NCBI RefSeq assembly: GCF_001601815.1
Contig: NZ_LUKG01000019.1
Span: 1-32,864, forward strand
DNA: 32,864 bases
Direction of reading: 5' to 3'
From: Flavihumibacter sp. CACIAM 22H1
GTDB taxonomy: Bacteria; Bacteroidota; Bacteroidia; Chitinophagales; Chitinophagaceae
The notes beneath the pieces are model-generated. The model ran no database searches. It saw only the letters and a list, made by a program, of their open reading frames with translations, and had not been told where the DNA came from. Shown one piece after another: positions 1-8,425 of this stretch; within the stretch, counting starts at the first letter, position 1; each line of letters starts with the position of its first letter. The position numbers and the translations under genes were made by a program.

Positions 1-379
1 GCTCCGCACTGTCGCGAACCGCCCGCTTCTCCACCTCGGTAATGGAAGAAGGAATACAGATCATCATCCTCCAACTAGGCGGAAACAAGGGCTTTTTGGG
101 ATAGATCATTTTGATCATTTCCCGTATCATCAGCTCGGCAGCATTGAAGTCGGCGATCACACCGTCTTTAAGCGGCCGAACGGTGCGAATGCTTTCGTGG
201 GTTTTTTCGTGCATCATCAGCGCACGCTTGCCAACCGCCAGCACATTCTTCGGGTTGTTCCTGTCGAGGGCAACAATCGAAGGTTCGTTCACCACTATCT
301 CGTCGTTATGTATGATTAGGGTATTGGCAGTACCCAGATCCATGGCAATTTCCTGGGTCAGAAAGTTGAATAATCCCAT
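1..379 (-). CDS. mreB: Rod shape-determining protein MreB (N-terminal part, cut by window edge)
   Basis: Translating the minus strand from the ATG at 379 gives an open frame of about 126 residues that runs off the left edge. It begins MGLFNFLTQEIAMDLGTANT and contains the actin-fold phosphate-1 loop DLGTANT at residues 14-20, then VNEPSIVALD and a RPLKDGVIADF stretch, all typical of bacterial actin MreB. MreB forms membrane-bound filaments that guide lateral cell-wall synthesis. The stop codon lies outside the window, so the nucleotide-binding core beyond about residue 126 cannot be checked. MreC and MreD usually follow mreB and would lie to the left. The family call is secure; the completeness of the gene is unknown. 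Confidence 0.95.
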   Translation of the reverse strand, partial: MGLFNFLTQEIAMDLGTANTLIIHNDEIVVNEPSIVALDRNNPKNVLAVGKRALMMHEKTHESIRTVRPLKDGVIADFNAAELMIREMIKMIYPKKPLFPPSWRMMICIPSSITEVEKRAVRDSAE

Positions 380-565
380 GTTGTTGAGGTCAATATTTTA
401 GTCAGGATATAATGTGAGCAAAATTGATGCAAATAATTCGATTAATCAAAGTATGACCCTTTGATTATCACTATTTTTTCCACAAATCATGCATGGTTAC
501 ACCACCATCCCGACAAATGTACCGATTTTCAACGGTCAGCTGGCACCCAACCGGCGAAACAGGGA
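380..565. other. Intergenic region upstream of mreB
   Basis: This 186-base, AT-rich gap lies between the 3' end of the fucosidase gene and the mreB start, both on the minus strand. It should hold the mreB promoter. I see no exact TAnnTTTG box and no clear hairpin with a U-tract that would end fucosidase transcription. Confidence 0.4.
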
Positions 566-1918
566 TCAGAGGCCGCCATGACCGGCATATAAACGGAGGG
601 GGCCGTCTAGTTCCAGCGCAACTACAGACATATAATCGTCTTTGACCGTTGGTGGAATGTCAATATAAACCAGCCCCGGTACCTGGCTCCAGGAAATTTT
701 TCCGACAATTTTGTGAGTGAGGGGTTGTCCTGTTCCTACCACGCGGATTGATTTAATTCGATTTACCAGGCCCTTAATCCATACCGTTCCGGATGGTTTA
801 CCGGCCAGGAAAAGATAAAGGGTAGCAGAATCTTTAGAAAGGGTCGACGGACCATAAAAATGCCCATGAGGCATTCCGCCTTTTGAATCAAAAATGGCCT
901 CACTATGTTTCCGATTCCATTTTCCCAGTTCTCTTAACACCGTAACCTGCTCGGGAGGAATGGTACCATCTTCTTTAGGCCCAATATCTAACAACAGGTT
1001 GCCCCCGCTTCCGATTGCATCCGCAAAAATGGAAATTATTTCGGTCGGAGTTTTCCAATTGGTATCACTGTGCTGATATCCCCAGTTATTATTGATGGTC
1101 ATACAAAGCTCCCACCAGTTCCCTTTAGGGCGGTGAATGGGGGTATTTTGTTCCGGCGTTGCATAATCTCCATAACCCTGGAGCCGGGAGTTGATGATAG
1201 CGGTTGGTTTGTCTTCCAGGATCATCCTGCGTATACCGGCGGCATCCCACTCTTCCGCGGAATGCTCCCAATCACCATCAAACCACCATAAATCGGGACG
1301 AAACTGCTGGCTGATTTCACGGATCTGCGCCTTATTAAACCGGCTGAAACGAGCCCACCTGGCTGTATCATTGGCAATCTTGTAACGACTGCTGTCTTTC
1401 AGAAAGCCCGGATAATCGGGATACGACCAGTCTATCAACGAAAAATAGGCGCCGCGTTTTATGCCAAATTGATCCAGCGCTTTAAAAAACGGCGTTATCA
1501 AATCGCGCTTGGCAGGTGTATTTTTAACCGTACTGTAATGTTTTTCTTTGGTATTCCAGAGTGCCAGCCCATCGTGGTGCTTAGTGGTAATAACAGCATA
1601 GCGGGCACCACTTTCTTTAATAAGGGCCGCCCATTGCTCCGGATCATATTTACTTGCCGTGAAGCCCTTCATTTGCTTCATATAATCCGCATGACTGATC
1701 TTCTTATTATGAAAACTCCAGCTTTCATCCACACCGTTTACCGCATACATGCCATAATGTATAAAAATGCCCAGTTTGGCATTCCCAAACCATTCCATTT
1801 TTGCGGTATCGCCCCCCGGCTTAAGCTGGCTATTACTCAGGTTGGTTATTCCTGTTTGACCATATGAAAACAGCGCACAACAAAAACCGGTCACCAACAA
1901 ACAAAATTTTTCTACCAT
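566..1918 (-). CDS. Alpha-L-fucosidase, GH29 family, exported
   Basis: The product is about 450 residues and is predicted to remove terminal L-fucose from glycans by a retaining mechanism (EC 3.2.1.51). An N-terminal signal peptide (MVEKFCLLVTGFCCALFSYG) suggests export to the periplasm or outside. The GH29 barrel is visible in WFGNAKLGIFIHYG (43-56), TTKHHDGLALW (111-121) and WWFDGDWE (211-218), where Asp214 is the expected nucleophile. Glu256 in ATPEQ is a candidate acid/base, though this residue varies in GH29. A C-terminal beta domain follows after about residue 340. I start at the ATG at 1918; a TTG at 1933 would add five residues before the signal peptide and is less likely. The gene lies 65 bases behind the dioxygenase gene on the same strand, with no SusCD pair beside it. 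Confidence 0.9.
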   Translation of the reverse strand: MVEKFCLLVTGFCCALFSYGQTGITNLSNSQLKPGGDTAKMEWFGNAKLGIFIHYGMYAVNGVDESWSFHNKKISHADYMKQMKGFTASKYDPEQWAALIKESGARYAVITTKHHDGLALWNTKEKHYSTVKNTPAKRDLITPFFKALDQFGIKRGAYFSLIDWSYPDYPGFLKDSSRYKIANDTARWARFSRFNKAQIREISQQFRPDLWWFDGDWEHSAEEWDAAGIRRMILEDKPTAIINSRLQGYGDYATPEQNTPIHRPKGNWWELCMTINNNWGYQHSDTNWKTPTEIISIFADAIGSGGNLLLDIGPKEDGTIPPEQVTVLRELGKWNRKHSEAIFDSKGGMPHGHFYGPSTLSKDSATLYLFLAGKPSGTVWIKGLVNRIKSIRVVGTGQPLTHKIVGKISWSQVPGLVYIDIPPTVKDDYMSVVALELDGPLRLYAGHGGL

Positions 1919-1983
1919 ATCTGTAAAATTCAACGGCTAATGTAAGTGCCCTGAATGGATCCGTCTTGTTTAATTTTCCTTTT

Positions 1984-3012
1984 TCAGGCCTGAATTTTAT
2001 CCTTAGGCGGCACGCTGAATCCAAGCCGACGCTCTGTTGCAGGGTCCAGTACCGGAAGGCGGCGGCGTTCTACCAGGAAACTCGTAAGCTGGGCAATTTC
2101 CCGGAAAATATAGTGTTTGTCAACTGCGCCTTTTAGATATTCCTTACCGGTGCTTCCGCCGGTTCCCACCCTGGTTCCGATCATACGGTGTACCATGTTC
2201 ATATGACGGTATCTCCAGGTACTCAATTGTTCATCAATTTCCAGCAGCACATTCAGCAGTTGGAAGGGCAATTGGAGCAGGGGGTACCCGCGGTATAACA
2301 TTATAAACAAGGCCGCCCTCGATGCCCTGCCAGACAATTGCCGAACCGGCTCGCCGGCATTACCAGGCGCCCGCTCGCTGAACATGGCCTGAAAGGCATC
2401 CCAATTAGCTTTTTCCTTCTCAGTTAAACTGGATTGATACACGGTCGCATATTCCTCAAACCAGGAAGAGGCCTCTTCCAAAAATGGCATGCGTTCAAGC
2501 CATTGATTCACTAAACTGATAAGGGGTTGCTCAGACTCCACCTGTTTAATTAAAGCCACCTGCTCCGGCCGAAGTTGTGATATATAATATTCCTGCCCGT
2601 GCCTTTGTCCAAATTGCAGTCCCAACCTGGCTTCCAGCGCTTTAAACTGCCAGCTTTGAAACCCGGAAGCAGGACGCAGCATATCTCTGAAATCCAGGAA
2701 ATCCATCGGCGTCATTGTTTCCATTACATCTATCTGCTGTACCAGCAGCTTCAGTATAGTTACGGATCGCTGTAACCGGTGTACAATGGTTTGTAATTCA
2801 GGAGAATTATCATTAAGGGCAGGCTGTTTGAAAATACGGTTCACGGATTCCACCTCGTACATTATCTGTTTGAACCACAGTTCATATGCCTGGTGTATGA
2901 TGATAAATAACATTTCATCATGAGCAGGCATCTGGTGCAACTCACTTTCCGGCTGCTGGGCACCCAGAATTTTATCCAGTTGCAGGTAATCAGCATAATG
3001 TACAGGTTTCAT
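1984..3012 (-). CDS. kynA: Tryptophan 2,3-dioxygenase
   Basis: This 342-residue cytoplasmic haem enzyme would open the indole ring of L-tryptophan to give N-formylkynurenine, the first step of the kynurenine pathway. The family signature is plain: HDEMLFIIIHQAYELWFKQ at 31-49, with His40 matching the active-site histidine, and WRYRHMNMVHRMIGT at 266-280, where His270 is the likely axial haem ligand, followed by GTGGSTGKEYL. It is longer than the proteobacterial enzymes (about 280 residues) because of an insert around residues 145-225. It starts 9 bases after the purD stop, so the two are probably co-transcribed. NadC, a late enzyme of NAD synthesis from tryptophan, is encoded at 17242-18108, but no other kynurenine gene is in the window. 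Confidence 0.93.
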   Translation of the reverse strand: MKPVHYADYLQLDKILGAQQPESELHQMPAHDEMLFIIIHQAYELWFKQIMYEVESVNRIFKQPALNDNSPELQTIVHRLQRSVTILKLLVQQIDVMETMTPMDFLDFRDMLRPASGFQSWQFKALEARLGLQFGQRHGQEYYISQLRPEQVALIKQVESEQPLISLVNQWLERMPFLEEASSWFEEYATVYQSSLTEKEKANWDAFQAMFSERAPGNAGEPVRQLSGRASRAALFIMLYRGYPLLQLPFQLLNVLLEIDEQLSTWRYRHMNMVHRMIGTRVGTGGSTGKEYLKGAVDKHYIFREIAQLTSFLVERRRLPVLDPATERRLGFSVPPKDKIQA

Positions 3013-3021
3013 GCGATTGGT

Positions 3022-4335
3022 TTATTTAAACTCAAATCCTATATCTGTTCGATAATAGATTCCTTCAAAATCGATTCCTTTCAGCACGTTTTGGGATTGC
3101 TGCACAGCCGCCGAAATGGAATTTCCATACGAACTGACACAAAGCACCCGACCCCCATTGGTAACAATATCGCCATTTTTCACCGCCGTACCGGCATGAA
3201 AGATCAGGCTATCGGAAGAAATGGGCTGATCCAGTCCCTTTATAATTTTCCCTTTTTCATAATCGCCGGGGTACCCTCCACTTACTGCCATTACTGTACA
3301 GACAATGCGGGCATCCTGCTCCACAGTATGTTGATCCAGTTCCTGGCGGGCAGTAGCCAGCATCAGTTCCACCAGGTCATTTTTTAAGCGGGGCATCACC
3401 ACTTCCGTTTCGGGATCACCCATTCTGCAATTGTATTCAATAACATAGGGGTCATCGCCAACTTTAATGAGTCCTATAAAAACAAACCCTTTATAATCAA
3501 TTGATTCAGCCTGTAAACCCGCAACTGTTGGAACTACCACCCGATCCATTACCTTTTGCATAAAGTCTGCCCCGGCAAAGGGAACCGGGCTAACAGCCCC
3601 CATTCCCCCGGTATTCAGGCCAGTATCTCCCTCCCCGATTCGTTTATAGTCTTTTGCTTCCGGAAGCACTACAAAATTTTTGCCATCGGTCAGTACAAAC
3701 ACAGACAATTCGATGCCCGACAGAAAGGCTTCCACCACCACTTTTTTACTGGCATCCCCAAATTTGCTTTCGCGGATCATGAGGGTAAACTCACGGATCG
3801 CCTCCTCCCTGTCATTCAAAATCAGCACTCCTTTACCGGCTGCCAGTCCATCCGCTTTTAGCACAATGGGGAGGCTGTGTGATTGCAGGTATTCAACGCC
3901 CTCCTGGAAATTGCCCGCGTCAAACTCCCGGTAAGCCGCAGTCGGTATTCCATGCCGGTCCATAAATGCTTTCGCAAATGCCTTTGACCCTTCCAACTGT
4001 GCGCCGAACGCATCCGGTCCTATAACCGGTACCTGGCTTAGCCGAAGTGCCTGCGCCATTTCAGCAGAAAGCGCAATGGGGTTGGCTTTGAAATAATCTA
4101 CCACGCCTTTTACGAGCGGCTCTTCGGGTCCTACAATTACCAGGTGAATTGCCTTATCCACACAAAACTGGCGAATACCGGCAAAATCAGTAATAGAAAG
4201 AGAACTATTCGTTCCACAGGCAGCAGTGCCGGCATTTCCGGGTGCTATATAAAGGGCATCACAAAGTGGACTTTGGTTCAATTTCCAGGCAATTGCATGT
4301 TCCCTGCCACCAGATCCAAGTAATAATATATTCAT
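3022..4335 (-). CDS. purD: Phosphoribosylamine-glycine ligase (GAR synthetase)
   Basis: PurD couples phosphoribosylamine to glycine with ATP, the second step of purine synthesis. The 437-residue product has the normal family length. It starts with the LLLGSGGREHAIAWKL signature (residues 4-19) and VGPEEPLVKGVVD, then has the ATP-grasp elements LKADGLAAGKGVLI and YNCRMGDPETEVVMPRL, which carry the metal- and ATP-binding residues. The ATG at 4335 puts the signature at the expected distance from the N terminus. It is the first gene of a minus-strand group running purD, tryptophan dioxygenase and possibly the fucosidase. The promoter must lie in the 218-base gap upstream, shared with the divergent transporter gene. 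Confidence 0.97.
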   Translation of the reverse strand: MNILLLGSGGREHAIAWKLNQSPLCDALYIAPGNAGTAACGTNSSLSITDFAGIRQFCVDKAIHLVIVGPEEPLVKGVVDYFKANPIALSAEMAQALRLSQVPVIGPDAFGAQLEGSKAFAKAFMDRHGIPTAAYREFDAGNFQEGVEYLQSHSLPIVLKADGLAAGKGVLILNDREEAIREFTLMIRESKFGDASKKVVVEAFLSGIELSVFVLTDGKNFVVLPEAKDYKRIGEGDTGLNTGGMGAVSPVPFAGADFMQKVMDRVVVPTVAGLQAESIDYKGFVFIGLIKVGDDPYVIEYNCRMGDPETEVVMPRLKNDLVELMLATARQELDQHTVEQDARIVCTVMAVSGGYPGDYEKGKIIKGLDQPISSDSLIFHAGTAVKNGDIVTNGGRVLCVSSYGNSISAAVQQSQNVLKGIDFEGIYYRTDIGFEFK

Positions 4336-4408
4336 GCTTATGATTTCTACAAGTTAAAAACAATGGCTGCCTGCGCAGCTTTCCCTACATTCAGGCTGCG
4401 AAAATAAC

Positions 4409-4520
4409 GGAGAAAGTGGAGACAAGGGTAAAGAAGGAGGAAAACGGAGAAACAACATCATCCCCACCCTTCCTTCTATCGCCTTTTTACCAGCTTTTCC
4501 TGTTTTCTCCTTATTTTCCC
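4409..4520. repeat. Imperfect polypurine/polypyrimidine inverted repeat between purD and the peptide transporter
   Basis: The gap 4336-4553 holds a purine-rich arm (about 4409-4456, with GGAGAAAGTGGAGA and GGTAAAGAAGGAGG) and a pyrimidine-rich arm (about 4471-4530). The reverse complement of the second arm reads GGAGAAAACAGGAAAA and then GGTAAAAAGG, so the arms match over roughly 40 bases with mismatches. GG pairs recur about every 7-10 bases. A similar purine tract follows the isocitrate dehydrogenase gene at 8262-8287. It could form a long imperfect hairpin or be a degenerate dispersed repeat; its role is unknown. Confidence 0.5.
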
Positions 4521-4553
4521 TTTTTTAACAGCTAACACAAAACAGACAAGTCC

Positions 4554-6266
4554 ATGAGTCAATCCCAGATTGCGTCTAAAGCCAGCCATCCGAAAGGCCT
4601 TTATATTCTCTTTGCCACCGAAATGTGGGAGCGCTTTAATTATTATGGAATGCGGGCAATTTTGGTACTGTTCATGACCAAGGCGCTTCTGTTTGACAAG
4701 GCTTTTGCCTCCAACCTGTACGGCTCATATACCGGATTAATTTACCTGACTCCCCTGATCGGTGGATTTGTTGCAGACCGGTACTGGGGTAATAAAAGAT
4801 CCATTATTGTGGGTGGGCTCCTGATGGCTATTGGCGAGTTTATCCTGTTTTTCTGCGGCTCTCTCTATGAAAGCAATCCTGGCCTGTCGAGCATATTTTT
4901 CTTTTCCGGGCTTGGCTTTATGATTTCAGGGAATGGCTTTTTTAAACCCAATATTTCCTCTCTGGTTGGACAACTCTATCCCGACGGAGACCGCCGCAAG
5001 GATGCTGCTTATACGATCTTTTATATGGGTATAAATGTGGGAGGTGCACTGGGGCCTATCGTTTGTGCCTTCCTGGGCGATACCGGTAACCCGGCCGATT
5101 TCAAATGGGCATTTTTAGCAGGAGGAATAGCCATGATCCTGAGCGTAATTGTACAATTGGTATTCCAGGAAAAATATGTGATAGATCCGCAGGGAAAATC
5201 ATTGGGCACCGTTCCTTCCGACTCTCCCAAAGCATTCTCCAACGCCTTAATTGTTGGCACCGGGCTGGCCCTGTTGTGCAGCCTTATGATTGCCCTCCTG
5301 TATATCGATGCCACCCAGTTTTCTTTTCTAACTTACCTGCTGCTGGCTTCAGCACTTTTTATAATCGTCTATATCTTATCGGATAAAACCCTGTCCAAAA
5401 TAGAAAAAGAGCGAGTTATAGTGATCCTGATCGTGTCATTTTTTGTAATTTTCTTCTGGAGCGCTTTTGAACAGGCAGGCGCTTCTCTCACCTTTTTTGC
5501 GGACGAACAAACCGACCGTGTCCTGAACTGGACCATTCCTAAATGGCTTATTTATGCAGGCGGCGCAGCATTGCTGTTTTATATGGGTACCCTGCTTAAA
5601 AAAACCAGCGTTTCACTTGCGGGTGAATTTGATAAAAACCTGCGCTTAACCGTACAGTTTCTGCTGGCCGCCGCCATGGCAGTATTGATTTACCTTTTAT
5701 TTCAGCTGGCTACCAACGGAAGCTCCTCTATCCTGATTTCTGAAATTCCGGCCAGTGCATTTGCTTCTCTCAACTCCATTTATGTAGTAAGTTTTGCACC
5801 TGTATTCGCCTGGTTATGGATTAAACTGGGAAAAAAAGAACCTTCTTCCCCTACCAAAATGGCCATAGGTTTACTACTGCTGGCTATTGGCTATTTATGG
5901 ATTGCTTTTGGCGTTAACGGGGTACAACCCGGCATTAAAGTTAGCATGATGTGGTTATTTGGCATGTATGCCCTTCATACCTGGGGCGAACTCTGCCTCT
6001 CCCCTATTGGCCTCAGCCTGGTAAATAAACTTGCCCCCATAAAATACGCTTCTCTACTTATGGCAGTATGGTTTCTGGCCAATGCCGTTGCCAATAAATT
6101 CGCCGGCGTATTAAGTGCACTTTATCCAGACGGTAAAAGCACCTATTTTATGTGGTATGAGATCAAAAACAACTATGATTTCTTCCTGCTTTTTGTAGGT
6201 ATGGCCGGAACAGCCTCCATCATTCTTTTTGCACTCACCAAAAAACTGCAGAAGATGATGAATTAG
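4554..6266 (+). CDS. POT/PTR2-family proton-dependent peptide transporter
   Basis: The 570-residue inner-membrane protein belongs to the proton-coupled oligopeptide transporters, which import di- and tripeptides (some members carry other solutes). The diagnostic proton-coupling motif ExxERF is at residues 23-28 (EMWERF). The second family signature, FYMGINVGGALGP, is at 156-168, and GNGFFKPNISSLVG lies just before it. At least twelve hydrophobic helices can be counted, with a less conserved central pair as in bacterial POT proteins. The ATG at 4554 places the first helix directly after a short polar tail. The gene is alone on the plus strand and converges on apaG. Substrate preference cannot be read from the sequence. 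Confidence 0.93.
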   Translation: MSQSQIASKASHPKGLYILFATEMWERFNYYGMRAILVLFMTKALLFDKAFASNLYGSYTGLIYLTPLIGGFVADRYWGNKRSIIVGGLLMAIGEFILFFCGSLYESNPGLSSIFFFSGLGFMISGNGFFKPNISSLVGQLYPDGDRRKDAAYTIFYMGINVGGALGPIVCAFLGDTGNPADFKWAFLAGGIAMILSVIVQLVFQEKYVIDPQGKSLGTVPSDSPKAFSNALIVGTGLALLCSLMIALLYIDATQFSFLTYLLLASALFIIVYILSDKTLSKIEKERVIVILIVSFFVIFFWSAFEQAGASLTFFADEQTDRVLNWTIPKWLIYAGGAALLFYMGTLLKKTSVSLAGEFDKNLRLTVQFLLAAAMAVLIYLLFQLATNGSSSILISEIPASAFASLNSIYVVSFAPVFAWLWIKLGKKEPSSPTKMAIGLLLLAIGYLWIAFGVNGVQPGIKVSMMWLFGMYALHTWGELCLSPIGLSLVNKLAPIKYASLLMAVWFLANAVANKFAGVLSALYPDGKSTYFMWYEIKNNYDFFLLFVGMAGTASIILFALTKKLQKMMN

Positions 6267-6296
6267 GCGGCATTTACAAAGCCGGGCACCCTAATT
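6261..6296. terminator. Possible bidirectional terminator between convergent genes
   Basis: The arms AATTAGG (6261-6267) and CCTAATT (6290-6296) are complementary, with an inner GGC/GCC pairing. Each arm contains the TAG stop codon of one of the two convergent genes. No long U-tract follows on either strand, so termination strength is doubtful. Confidence 0.35.
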
Positions 6297-6677
6297 ATTC
6301 TTAAAGGGCGCAATCATCTCAAATGCGGGGATATTAACGGTGAAGATTTTTTTGGTGTCTATATTTTCCATCTGGTAAGTGCCAGACATGCGGCCCATTT
6401 CTGAATGCAGGTTGCAACCACTTACATATTGGTACCGATCGCCCGGGTATAATACCGGCTGCACCCCTACCACCCCTTCACCTTCTACTTCGCGGTATTC
6501 ACCATTGGAATCGAAAATAAACCAGTGCCTGCGATGCAGTTTAATCGGGAAATTATTGTGGTTTTCGATGGTAATGCGGTAAGCGAACATGAACTCACCC
6601 GACATCGGATTCGAATAGTCGGGCTGGTAATAGGTTTCCACACTCACCTCTACACCCTGTGTGGTAATACTGTTCAT
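6291..6677 (-). CDS. apaG: ApaG-domain protein
   Basis: This 128-residue cytoplasmic protein covers the ApaG (DUF525) domain from end to end. It shows the beta-sandwich pattern with FMFAYRITIENHN (29-41), the conserved RRHWFIFDSNG segment (49-59) and the GEGVVGVQPVLYPGD loop (66-80). ApaG is linked by old genetic data to cobalt/magnesium resistance in enterobacteria, and the fold also occurs in F-box proteins, but its biochemical role is unsettled. The gene is divergent from the isocitrate dehydrogenase gene and convergent with the peptide transporter; their two stop codons are about 25 bases apart. Confidence 0.92.
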   Translation of the reverse strand: MNSITTQGVEVSVETYYQPDYSNPMSGEFMFAYRITIENHNNFPIKLHRRHWFIFDSNGEYREVEGEGVVGVQPVLYPGDRYQYVSGCNLHSEMGRMSGTYQMENIDTKKIFTVNIPAFEMIAPFKNN

Positions 6678-6737
6678 TCCGAAGAATTTGTTTAAAGGTA
6701 TATAAAATCAACCGGTGATACCAGTTTTTGTTCATTT

Positions 6738-6772
6738 TTTGGCAATTTCCTGCTCACCCCAACGTACCTTTG
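6738..6772 (+). promoter_or_regulatory. Bacteroidota-type sigma-A promoter for the isocitrate dehydrogenase gene
   Basis: TTTG at 6738-6741 and TACCTTTG at 6765-6772 match the Bacteroidota -33 TTTG and -7 TAnnTTTG boxes, separated by 23 bases, at the upper end of the known range. Transcription would start near 6778, about 30 bases before the ATG at 6808. Confidence 0.65.
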
Positions 6773-6807
6773 CGCCACCTAACATTCAATCTTCAACTGT
6801 ATAATTT

Positions 6808-8259
6808 ATGAAAATAGCTGTAGCTAAAGGCGATGGAATTGGTCCGGAAATCATGGATTCTGTATTACATATTTTCCAGGCAAACCAGGTACCCCTTGAA
6901 TACGAGTTTGTTGAAATGGGTAAATGGGTATTTGACAAAGGATATTCCAACGGAATGACGCCGGAAGCCCAGCAAACCATCGAAGAGCTTTCCATTCTGT
7001 TTAAAGGCCCCATGGAAACACCCAAAGGAAAGGGCGTAAAAAGCGTAAATGTTACCGCCCGGAAAACCTGGAATACCTACGCCAATAAAAGAGCTTTTCA
7101 AACATTACACGGAGTTGATACGGTTTTCAGCAAAGCCGGTATTCCTATTGACCTAACCATTGTACGGGAAAATATTGAAGACACATATGGCGGAATAGAA
7201 CATATGTTAACCCATGATGTTGCCCTGAGCCGTCGGTTTATTACCCGCCCCGGTAGCTTGCAGGTAATCAAATACGCCTTTGAAATGGCCAGCAAAAACG
7301 GGGCCCGCCGTATTACCTGTGGCCACAAGGCTAATATTATGAAAATTACCGATGGCTTATTCCTGGAGGTATTTTATGAAGTTGCCAAGGAATACCCCCA
7401 CCTGAAAGCGGATGATGTTATTGTAGACGACCTCTGCATGAAACTGGTAAGCCGCCCAAATGAATTTGATGTGGTGGTGCTTACCAATCTGCAAGGCGAT
7501 ATCGTAAGTGACCTATGCGCCGGGCTGGTAGGTGGACTTGGATTTGCACCATCTGCAAATATTGGTGATCATATCTGCATTTTCGAAGCCGTACACGGAA
7601 CTGCCCCCGATATTGCCGGCAAAAATATAGCCAACCCTACAGCCCTTCTGCTAAGTGGTATTGCTATGCTTCGCCACCTTGGATTAATGGAAAATGCAGC
7701 AGTTATCGAAAACGCCCTGCTTTATACACTGGAATCCGGCGTGCATACCGGTGATTTTGGCGACCGCTCTATTCCTTCGGTAAATACTACTCAATTTGCA
7801 GACGCCATTATTGCCAACCTTGGAAAACAGCCTGCACATATGGCCCGCCCCATTCTGCCAAATAAACCAATTACCCCCACTTCTTTCAAGCTGGAAAAGA
7901 ATCCGCTGATCATGTCCAAAGAACTGGAAAATGAAATCATTGTAGGCGTGGATATGTTTATTGAAAGTGCAGAACAACCATCTGCAGTAGCGGAAAAATG
8001 TCTCCTGCATACCGGAGACCTGTTTAAGTTAGTTACCATAGCCAACCGCGGAACACAGGTGTGGCCGAAAGGATCTTCCTTTACAAATCTGGTAAACCAA
8101 TACAGCTGCCGCTTCGAAAGTATCGGTGATGCGCCGGTAACTCAAACCGATATCCTGGAACTTTACAAACGCCTTATGACCGATTTCAAGATCTGTTCTT
8201 CGGAAATACTGAATATGTGGGGAGATAAGAAAGCCTATAGCCTTGCGCAGGGGCAGTAA
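6808..8259 (+). CDS. icd: Isocitrate dehydrogenase, long form with C-terminal extension
   Basis: This TCA-cycle enzyme converts isocitrate to 2-oxoglutarate and CO2. The 483-residue length matches the Thermus/Rickettsia-type enzymes that carry an extra C-terminal domain (about 350-483 here), not the 416-residue E. coli form. Visible elements are GDGIGPE (8-14), the isocitrate-binding SVNVTARKTW (79-88), RENIEDTYGGIEH (120-132), HKANIMKITDG (173-183), LQGDIVSDLCAGLVGGLG (228-245) and HGTAPDIAGKNIANP (263-277). Asp268-Ile269 occupy the positions that are Lys-Tyr in E. coli NADP-dependent IDH; Asp-Ile is the pattern of NAD-dependent enzymes, so NAD may be the real cofactor although relatives are often labelled NADP-dependent. 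A promoter precedes it and a terminator follows. Confidence 0.93.
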   Translation: MKIAVAKGDGIGPEIMDSVLHIFQANQVPLEYEFVEMGKWVFDKGYSNGMTPEAQQTIEELSILFKGPMETPKGKGVKSVNVTARKTWNTYANKRAFQTLHGVDTVFSKAGIPIDLTIVRENIEDTYGGIEHMLTHDVALSRRFITRPGSLQVIKYAFEMASKNGARRITCGHKANIMKITDGLFLEVFYEVAKEYPHLKADDVIVDDLCMKLVSRPNEFDVVVLTNLQGDIVSDLCAGLVGGLGFAPSANIGDHICIFEAVHGTAPDIAGKNIANPTALLLSGIAMLRHLGLMENAAVIENALLYTLESGVHTGDFGDRSIPSVNTTQFADAIIANLGKQPAHMARPILPNKPITPTSFKLEKNPLIMSKELENEIIVGVDMFIESAEQPSAVAEKCLLHTGDLFKLVTIANRGTQVWPKGSSFTNLVNQYSCRFESIGDAPVTQTDILELYKRLMTDFKICSSEILNMWGDKKAYSLAQGQ

Positions 8260-8261
8260 GG

Positions 8262-8287
8262 TAAAAGGAGGAAGGAGAAGGAAGAAA
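8262..8287. repeat. Purine-only tract after the isocitrate dehydrogenase gene
   Basis: About 26 bases consist almost entirely of A and G, beginning GGTAAAAGGAGGAAGGAG. The start resembles the GGTAAAGAAGGAGGAA segment in the purD/transporter gap, suggesting a small family of degenerate intergenic repeats. Confidence 0.4.
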
Positions 8288-8313
8288 GCCGGTCTTGTGA
8301 GGCCGGTTTTTTT
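8285..8313 (+). terminator. Rho-independent terminator of the isocitrate dehydrogenase gene
   Basis: A 10-pair stem (AAAGCCGGTC with GGCCGGTTTT, including two G-U pairs), a TTGTGA loop and a run of seven T form a standard intrinsic terminator 26 bases after the stop codon. Confidence 0.8.
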
Positions 8314-8371
8314 ATGGATAGCACCCAATAATCTAAGAATGCAAACAACAAGGACTTAACGCTGGGGTTAT

Positions 8372-8400
8372 TTTGTTTTTCTAAAATTGTCGTATAATTA
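8372..8400 (+). promoter_or_regulatory. Weak candidate promoter upstream of the ECF sigma gene
   Basis: TTTG at 8372-8375 is followed after 17 bases by TATAATTA at 8393-8400. The first box fits the Bacteroidota -33 element; the second matches TAnnTTTG only partly. It sits 26 bases before the sigma factor ATG. Confidence 0.3.
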
Positions 8401-8425
8401 ACCTGAAAAGTATCAATTAGACGAC

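Noticed and set aside
3022-3387. Plus-strand open frame of 155 residues from 2920 into purD
   Set aside because: It is antisense to tryptophan dioxygenase and purD, both with full family signatures.
4336-4553. Purine riboswitch before purD
   Set aside because: A short GCTGC/GCAGC hairpin is present at about 4371-4384, but I could not find a three-way junction or the conserved loop bases of a purine riboswitch.
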